Below, piece after piece: positions 6,302 to 10,188 of a stretch of 10,188 nt of DNA. The position numbers and the translations under genes are program-made. The notes beneath the pieces were generated by a model. That model worked only from the letters and a program-made list of their open reading frames with translations, ran no database searches and was not told where the DNA came from. Where the stretch lies: the NCBI GenBank assembly GCA_027619145.1, contig JAQCGA010000094.1, positions 1 to 10,188 on the forward strand, written 5' to 3'. The stretch's first letter is position 1, and every line of letters begins with the position of its first letter. Source of the DNA: a bacterium (lineage in GTDB: Bacteria; Latescibacterota; UBA2968; GCA-2709665).

Positions 6302-6532
6302 TCAATCGGGGGTTGGAGACAGGTCTCCAACTTCGACGCTTACGCCATTCCAGCGGTTATCGCCGGGATGGTAGGACAATAGTTCCATGCCGATTGGCTC
6401 TCCGGTTTGAGCGTCTTTGATCAGGATAACCCCATCTCCAAGTTCCGTACAGATCTGATCTTTTCGGGGCGTCTGCCAGAAAACGGTCAAAAGTTCCGCT
6501 TCAGGCTCATAGAAAACTTTTACCTGTGCCAT
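6302..6532 (-). CDS. DUF2283-type small protein
   Basis: The 76-aa protein has the family's usual layout. It opens with FYEPEAELLTVFW (residues 7-19), matching the typical 'YDxEADALYI' opening of DUF2283, then a middle GDGVILIKD (32-40), and EPIGMELL (45-52), matching the family's 'G.ivGiEIL' strand. Length is normal for this family of small all-beta proteins. The function is not established; members are often encoded singly or beside small toxin-like genes, and I see no such partner here. The start is well supported: AGGAG lies 7 nt upstream and a good sigma70-type promoter is at 6582-6610. It appears to be its own short transcription unit, preceded by 454 bases of non-coding DNA. Confidence 0.75.
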   Translation of the reverse strand: MAQVKVFYEPEAELLTVFWQTPRKDQICTELGDGVILIKDAQTGEPIGMELLSYHPGDNRWNGVSVEVGDLSPTPD

Positions 6533-6556
6533 ACGACTTCTCCTTCTTTTATCCTG

Positions 6557-6573
6557 TCCGCCTTCGTTGCGGA
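6557..6573 (-). other. Small hairpin in the leader of the DUF2283-type gene
   Basis: TCCGC (6557-6561) pairs with GCGGA (6569-6573) across a 7-nt loop, between the promoter and the ribosome binding site. The 5-bp stem is short, and any regulatory role is speculation. Confidence 0.3.
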
Positions 6574-6581
6574 ATAAAGAA

Positions 6582-6610
6582 AATATAAGGATATATAGTG
6601 GCTCTGTCAG
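6582..6610 (-). promoter_or_regulatory. Sigma70-type promoter for the DUF2283-type gene
   Basis: On the minus strand, CTGACA (6610..6605, 5 of 6 to TTGACA) and TATATT (6587..6582, 5 of 6 to TATAAT) are separated by exactly 17 nt. The predicted start site is near 6575, giving a leader of about 43 nt to the ATG at 6532. This is the best promoter-like sequence I found in the window. Confidence 0.6.
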
Positions 6611-6711
6611 CAGGAGATTTCGAGCGGGTTATCTGGTAAAATTTTCAGTGCGGGAGAAATGATCTTAGAGGTTTGGATTTTCGGCTATTTCTCCGGGATC
6701 AGAAAAATCTG

Positions 6712-6735
6712 GATTCCCGCTTGCGCGGGAATGAC
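6712..6735 (+). repeat. Palindromic dispersed repeat (ATTCCCGC/GCGGGAAT type), copy 1
   Basis: ATTCCCGC (6713-6720) and GCGGGAAT (6725-6732) form a perfect 8-bp stem with a TTGC loop, followed by GAC. It belongs to a very common class of dispersed intergenic palindromes in bacterial genomes. Confidence 0.75.
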
Positions 6736-6769
6736 GGCGTGCCAGGAGTTCAGGAGGCAGGTTTTGTTT

Positions 6770-6799
6770 GTCATTCCCGAGAGTTTTTATCGGGAATCC
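6770..6799 (-). repeat. Palindromic dispersed repeat (ATTCCCGA/TCGGGAAT type), copy 2, inverted relative to copy 1
   Basis: ATTCCCGA (6773-6780) and TCGGGAAT (6790-6797) form a perfect 8-bp stem around a 9-nt loop. The flanks GTC at the left and CC at the right are the reverse complement of the layout of copy 1, so the two copies face each other about 35 nt apart. Confidence 0.7.
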
Positions 6800-6986
6800 A
6801 CGCTCGCACAAAGGGTTTTTCTCGGACAAGTTTTTTGTATTCGGACCGGCAACGCTTTTTCGAGAAGGAGTTTGTTGCGGCTGTGAGCTGTGTGGAAAGG
6901 GACAATGCTGTTTTCTCGAAGTCGCCTGGCGTACCCGGAGCACGGCGTTTCGTGTTGCCTCCGCGCCGAATTTCAGAATACGCCTT

Positions 6987-8291
6987 TTACAACAGGCCTT
7001 CTTTCTGGAGGATGTCTCCGGCAATGGCATATGTGGTGCCGTGCATGCCAATGACCACGAGGCCGATTCCCTGTGCGAGATAGCCGCCGGGGTAGAGGTT
7101 GGGGATGGTGGTGGATTCGTAGTTGTGTGGGTGGGTGGGGAGCTGGTGAACCTGGAAGCGATAGCTGTCGTATTTTTCTACGAGGGGGAGGTCCGGGAAA
7201 CCTTCGAAGAGAGAGTAATCTGCAATGCCGCCCAGTTCCAGAATGGCGTGGTCCACTTCGAGGATTTGGGATTGACCGTCGTGTTCGAGGGTGACGAGGC
7301 CTCCGGAGGTACCGGTTTCGAATTTTCGGGTGTGGGTTTCGTAGTGGGTGTGGAAGCGAGGGGATTTGCTTTCGATGATTTGTGCGATGCGGGTGTAATA
7401 AGGTAGGCCGTGACGGCTTTCGGAGATGAGGCGCCAGTGACGTTCGGAGGTCTGGCGCATGATGTAGTGGACTTCTTTGCCGGCGTCGTGGAGTTCGGTG
7501 GCGGCCCAGTCCGCAGAGCGCCCGCCACCGGTGATGGCGATTCGTTCGTCGGGGAAGTCTTCGGGTTTGTCGTAGTGGTTGACGACAAAGGGCAGGTTTT
7601 CGCCAGGGACGCCGAGTTCACGTAGAATACAACGTTGTCCCACGGCGTAGATGAGATATTTACAGGTGTACTGGTGGGTGGTTTCTGTACCTACATCCTG
7701 TGTAGTGAGGTGGAAACCCTTTTCGTGCGGCTTGATGCGGGCGACATTTTCACCGGTGTGGATGCGGTCGGTGATGCCAAAACTTTCGGGTACGGTGTGG
7801 TAGTAGTGGATCAGGTTCTGTTTGATGATGAGGTCGTTTACGTCAATGTGTATGCCGTGTTCTTCGCAGTGTTGGGCGAGCGGGTAGAATGCGAATTCCA
7901 TCCACTGGCCGGGAGAGAGGGTGAAGAGGTTTTTCGGGACGTTGTTCCACAGGCCCCCGACCTGTTCGCGGGTGATGAGGAGGCAGTCGATGGCATTCTG
8001 TTTTCGGAATTCGAGCGCGATTTCTTCTACGCCCTGAAATTTCTGGCCGGGATGGTGCAGGAGGCGGAAGAGGTCTACAGGCTGGATACCGGTCTGTACG
8101 AGGGCGGGGAAATCCAGGCCCAGCAAGGTTCCGCTGGCCTGTTTGAGATATTCATCAATCTGAGCGTAGCGGGAACGGAAGAGGTCGCCGCTACGATAGT
8201 ATGGAAACCAGCCGTTGAGTACGGCGGCCATGGGCAATCCGGCGGGACCTCCGCCGACAATGATGACGGTGTGATGTTCTGGTGTGGACAT
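6987..8291 (-). CDS. FAD-dependent oxidoreductase, flavin monooxygenase/OSGIN-like
   Basis: The 434-aa protein has two dinucleotide-binding folds. GGGPAG (13-18, after VIIV) is the FAD ADP-binding motif. GGGRSA (255-260, after IAIT) is the second, NAD(P)-type motif, ending in Ala. YAVGQ (215-219) is the ATG-like strand between them. GGLWNNVP (112-119) followed by TLSPGQWMEFA (124-134) recalls flavin-containing monooxygenases and the OSGIN group, as does the N-terminal WFPYY (28-32) after the FAD motif. The paired CxxC redox cysteines of thioredoxin-reductase-like enzymes are absent. The expected activity is NADPH-dependent oxygenation or oxidation of a small molecule in the cytoplasm; the substrate is unknown. 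The ribosome binding site is modest (AGAGG a few bases upstream). Gaps of 142 nt upstream and 454 nt downstream suggest it may be transcribed alone. Confidence 0.8.
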   Translation of the reverse strand: MSTPEHHTVIIVGGGPAGLPMAAVLNGWFPYYRSGDLFRSRYAQIDEYLKQASGTLLGLDFPALVQTGIQPVDLFRLLHHPGQKFQGVEEIALEFRKQNAIDCLLITREQVGGLWNNVPKNLFTLSPGQWMEFAFYPLAQHCEEHGIHIDVNDLIIKQNLIHYYHTVPESFGITDRIHTGENVARIKPHEKGFHLTTQDVGTETTHQYTCKYLIYAVGQRCILRELGVPGENLPFVVNHYDKPEDFPDERIAITGGGRSADWAATELHDAGKEVHYIMRQTSERHWRLISESRHGLPYYTRIAQIIESKSPRFHTHYETHTRKFETGTSGGLVTLEHDGQSQILEVDHAILELGGIADYSLFEGFPDLPLVEKYDSYRFQVHQLPTHPHNYESTTIPNLYPGGYLAQGIGLVVIGMHGTTYAIAGDILQKEGLL

Positions 8292-8309
8292 AGACCTCTT
8301 CTGGTGTGG

Positions 8310-8345
8310 CCCTCACTCTGTCGGGCTCCCGCATGCGGGAGAGAG
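8310..8345. repeat. Palindromic intergenic element with a perfect 16-bp palindrome
   Basis: CTCCCGCATGCGGGAG (8326-8341) is a perfect 16-bp palindrome. CCCTCAC at 8310-8316 and GAGAGACC after it resemble parts of the element at 76-189, so this is probably a degenerate member of the same repeat family. It lies just upstream of the FAD oxidoreductase start. The rest of the 142-nt spacer (8292-8433) holds a short CCCCGGGG palindrome at 8415-8422 and no convincing promoter. Confidence 0.6.
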
Positions 8346-8433
8346 ACCGAAAGCAGTGGGGTGCGATGAACGGGCAATGACGGTTGTTGCTGTACTTGTT
8401 TTGATCGCCAATCTCCCCGGGGTGCGAGGGCTC

Positions 8434-9474
8434 CTACACCGGACATTCAATGCCGAGCCGCTTCGCAGTGTCGCGAAGTTTTTGCGCTGTACCCGGCGGG
8501 AGTGGAATTCCGTTTTGGGTGCGATCCTGGCAGGTACGATCTTCGGGTTCGCCGGGCATGAGGATTTCGGTAAAGCCTTCGCTGCGGGGCAGGGCCTTGA
8601 GTTCGTCTACCAGGTTGTCCAGGTTGTCTTTGTAGCCTGCGATGTCGGTGAAGAGATCAATGTCGATTGCGGCGACGACGCTGTTCTGGTTGTGTTGTTT
8701 TTCTGCCCCTCGAAGGACGGGGACGAGCAGGGGGTTTCCGGCCATGAGGCTGGTGAGGCACTGGAACATGAGGGCCAGGCCGCTGCCTTTGGGACCGCCA
8801 GCGGGTTGCATGATTTGAGCCTGGTTCGGGTCCGTGGTGGGGTTGCCGTTTGCGTCCAGCGCCCAGGTGTCCGGTATGGGGACGTTCTTGTCAATGGCAA
8901 CGCTGATTTTTCCGGCTGCGGCCACGCTGGTGGCCATGTCCAGAACCACGTAGCGGTGTTTGCCTGCGGGAACTGCGATGGCGATTGGGCTGTTGTGCAG
9001 GCCCGCCGCTTTTGCGCCAAAAGGTGCCATGTTGGGTGGGCTGCAGACCATGGCAATGCCGGCCATGTTTTCTTTGGCGGCCATCAGGGTATAGTAGGCC
9101 ATGGCGCCCTGGTGGGTGTTGTTGCGCAGGAGCGCCCAGCCAATGCCCACATTGCGGGCTTTTTTGATGGCGTGGTTCATGGCAAAGACCGTGACAGGTG
9201 GGCCCAGGGCACGGTCTGCATCGATGAGCAAGATGGCGGGGGTTTCTTTGAGGATTTTGACATTGGGTTTGGGATTCATTCGGCCCTGGTCGATCAGGTC
9301 CAGGTAAGAAGGAATGCGCTGTACACCGTGGGAGTCCACTCCATGTAGGTTGGCCCAGACCAGGACCTCGGCTTCGATTGCGGCATCTTCGGGTGCCATT
9401 CCGGCGCGTTCGAAGACCTGGTGGGTGAAGGCTTGAAGGGTTTCAGAGGAGATGCGGATGTCTGTGTTTGCCAT
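8434..9474 (-). CDS. LDH2/MDH2-family NAD(P)-dependent dehydrogenase (malate/lactate/ureidoglycolate type)
   Basis: The 346-aa protein is the normal length for this family of non-Rossmann NAD(P)H-dependent 2-hydroxy/2-keto acid (or imino acid) oxidoreductases. Hallmarks in order: DSHGVQRIPSY (47-57), with catalytic H49 and substrate-side R53; RNNTHQGAMAYY (117-128); NSPIAIAVP (161-169); LDMATS (178-183); and GPKGSGLALM (227-236), the nucleotide-side lysine and glycine loop. Relatives include malate/L-lactate dehydrogenase, ureidoglycolate dehydrogenase, 2,3-diketo-L-gulonate reductase and delta-1-piperideine-2-carboxylate reductase; I cannot choose among them. I start at 9474, where AGAGG lies 5 nt upstream and the protein begins MANTDIRIS as relatives do. 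The longer frame from 9561 would overlap the LanC-like gene. It starts 11 nt after that gene's stop, so the two are almost certainly one transcript. Confidence 0.9.
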   Translation of the reverse strand: MANTDIRISSETLQAFTHQVFERAGMAPEDAAIEAEVLVWANLHGVDSHGVQRIPSYLDLIDQGRMNPKPNVKILKETPAILLIDADRALGPPVTVFAMNHAIKKARNVGIGWALLRNNTHQGAMAYYTLMAAKENMAGIAMVCSPPNMAPFGAKAAGLHNSPIAIAVPAGKHRYVVLDMATSVAAAGKISVAIDKNVPIPDTWALDANGNPTTDPNQAQIMQPAGGPKGSGLALMFQCLTSLMAGNPLLVPVLRGAEKQHNQNSVVAAIDIDLFTDIAGYKDNLDNLVDELKALPRSEGFTEILMPGEPEDRTCQDRTQNGIPLPPGTAQKLRDTAKRLGIECPV

Positions 9475-9479
9475 GGGAG

Positions 9480-9484
9480 CCTCT
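9480..9484 (-). promoter_or_regulatory. Ribosome binding site of the LDH2-type gene, inside the 11-nt gap after the LanC-like stop
   Basis: AGAGG on the minus strand lies 5 nt before the ATG at 9474 and directly after the LanC-like stop codon (TAA, 9488..9486). This tight arrangement supports translational coupling and fixes the start of the LDH2-type gene. Confidence 0.6.
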
Positions 9485-9485
9485 G

Positions 9486-10188
9486 TTAGAGGAGGGGAAG
9501 CCGGACCTGGTCCGGTGCCAGGAGTTGGAGGAAGAAATAGCCCGTGCCAGCGGCACCGCACAGAAAATCTGGAGAATACAGGCCGGGCTCATCGGCGGGC
9601 CAGAGGTCTCCGTTTTTGGTGGTTGTGCGGTAGGCAAGAGCGCGTTGGGCGAAATCATATGCACGGTTGAGCCAGAGGGAGTTTTTGGTGATCTTATAGA
9701 GTTCGAGGAAGAGTTCTGCGTTGCCGGCCAGACCGTGACAGAGTCCGGGATTGTTTCGGATGTCTCCGGCGCGGTAGGTGGTTTCTCCGGCTGCTTCTGC
9801 GGTCTGGAGGAAGGCGGGATCTTTGAGTTGTTCAGCAGCTCTGGCATAAAAGAGGCCTACGCCAGGCGCGCCGTGGCACCATTGAACGCGATGGAGTTCG
9901 TCGGTTTCCAGGAGGCGCGGCCAGTTGAGACCGTATTCGGTTTGCGCACCGTGAGAGATGAAGGTATGCGCAACTTCTCGGGCAAGCTCCCCCCAGGCAG
10001 GATCGCCGGTGGCTTCGTGGAGGAGGAGTAGAAAATGGGCATTGCCGGGGCTGCCGTGGAAAAACCCGCCGTAGATTCGTGGAGGGTGAGCATCTGAAGG
10101 GGCAGGTATTCTGGCTGGCCAGTGGGCACCCAGGTTGTTGCGGGTGATGGTATCGCGAAGCCAGGATCCGTACCGGACGGCGCCTTCC
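9486..10188 (-). CDS. LanC-like lanthionine-synthetase cyclase domain protein, C-terminal part (partial, runs off the right edge)
   Basis: An open minus-strand frame with no stop runs from the right edge to TAA at 9486, giving the last 233 residues. There is no usable start in the window, so the gene begins beyond it. The LanC alpha/alpha-barrel signatures are clear, numbering from the first visible residue: FFHGSPGNAHFLLLL (42-56), WCHGAPGVGL (103-112), GLCHGLAGNAELFL (148-161), and a tail CGAAGTGYFFLQLL (210-223) close to the usual 'GLAGIGYxLLRL' end. C104, C150 and H151 match the three zinc ligands of NisC (C284, C330, H331), including the 46-residue spacing, so the zinc site looks intact. 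The visible part could be a free-standing LanC or LanC-like protein, or the C-terminus of a LanM/LanL fusion. The family adds cysteine or glutathione thiols to dehydroamino acids. No precursor peptide or lantibiotic exporter is visible. The next gene is a metabolic dehydrogenase. Confidence 0.85.
   Translation of the reverse strand, partial: EGAVRYGSWLRDTITRNNLGAHWPARIPAPSDAHPPRIYGGFFHGSPGNAHFLLLLHEATGDPAWGELAREVAHTFISHGAQTEYGLNWPRLLETDELHRVQWCHGAPGVGLFYARAAEQLKDPAFLQTAEAAGETTYRAGDIRNNPGLCHGLAGNAELFLELYKITKNSLWLNRAYDFAQRALAYRTTTKNGDLWPADEPGLYSPDFLCGAAGTGYFFLQLLAPDQVRLPLL

Larger units (their letters stand above)
6611..6986. other. Non-coding stretch of 376 bases with dispersed palindromic repeats
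   Basis: This stretch lies between the FAD oxidoreductase stop (6987) and the DUF2283-type promoter. It holds the two palindromic repeat copies listed separately at 6712-6735 and 6770-6799. A minus-strand open frame covers much of it, but its translation contains RHSRASGNP, the usual read-through of this repeat, so I do not call it a gene. I see no clear terminator; about 6800-6986 shows nothing I can identify. Confidence 0.6.

Noticed and set aside
5968..6330. Minus-strand open frames across the 300-base gap
   Set aside because: They are proline/serine-rich with no credible start signal, and they overlap the start of the 170-aa gene and the end of the DUF2283-type gene.
6665..7051. A 128-aa minus-strand open frame overlapping the FAD oxidoreductase end
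   Set aside because: Its translation contains RHSRASGNP, the signature of reading through a dispersed palindromic repeat, and the rest is the oxidoreductase in another frame.
8434..9561. A longer start at 9561 for the LDH2-type gene
   Set aside because: It would overlap the end of the LanC-like gene and add 29 low-complexity residues. The family N-terminus begins at the ATG at 9474.
9857..10129. A 90-aa minus-strand open frame
   Set aside because: It is a different frame of the LanC-like gene. The LanC frame carries the WCHG and CHG motifs, and this one has none.

Overview
The window reads as a bacterial, moderately GC-rich, metabolically rich accessory or catabolic region. Every convincing gene is on the minus strand, so transcription runs from right (10188) to left (1). 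The gene content (two enolase-superfamily acid-sugar dehydratase-like enzymes, an RraA-type aldolase-like protein, tandem Gfo/Idh/MocA oxidoreductases, an LDH2-type dehydrogenase, a LanC-like protein) and several widely dispersed intergenic palindromic repeats recall environmental lineages such as Poribacteria or Latescibacterota. That assignment is an impression from gene content only and has low confidence. No rRNA, tRNA, CRISPR array, transposase, transporter or transcription regulator was seen.

Layout in transcription order. (1) 10188-8434: the C-terminal 233 residues of a LanC-like cyclase with an intact zinc-ligand pattern, then an LDH2/MDH2-type dehydrogenase only 11 nt downstream. (2) 8433-8292: a spacer with a palindromic element. 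(3) 8291-6987: an FAD-dependent oxidoreductase with two dinucleotide-binding motifs. (4) 6986-6533: a non-coding stretch with two mutually inverted palindromic repeats and a good sigma70-type promoter. (5) 6532-6302: a small DUF2283-type protein. (6) 6301-6002: 300 bases with no gene. (7) 6001-202: a close-packed set of six genes: an unrecognised 170-aa protein, a D-mannonate dehydratase/RspA-like enzyme, an RraA-family protein, a mandelate-racemase-subgroup enzyme, and two 82%-identical Gfo/Idh/MocA oxidoreductases in tandem. (8) 189-76: a composite palindromic element. (9) 55-1: the start of another gene that leaves the window.

How the genes may work together (inference): the six-gene set looks like a sugar-acid or polyol-acid catabolic operon. 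The oxidoreductases would interconvert sugar and keto-sugar forms, the two enolase-superfamily enzymes would dehydrate (or epimerise) acid sugars to 2-keto-3-deoxy acids, and the RraA-like protein is a candidate pyruvate-releasing aldolase. The upstream LDH2-type enzyme could supply or remove a 2-keto/2-hydroxy acid, but it is about 2.4 kb away across non-coding DNA and may be unrelated. The most unusual points are the LanC-like gene coupled to a metabolic dehydrogenase with no precursor peptide in view, and the tandem gene duplication whose downstream boundary coincides with one arm of the composite palindrome.
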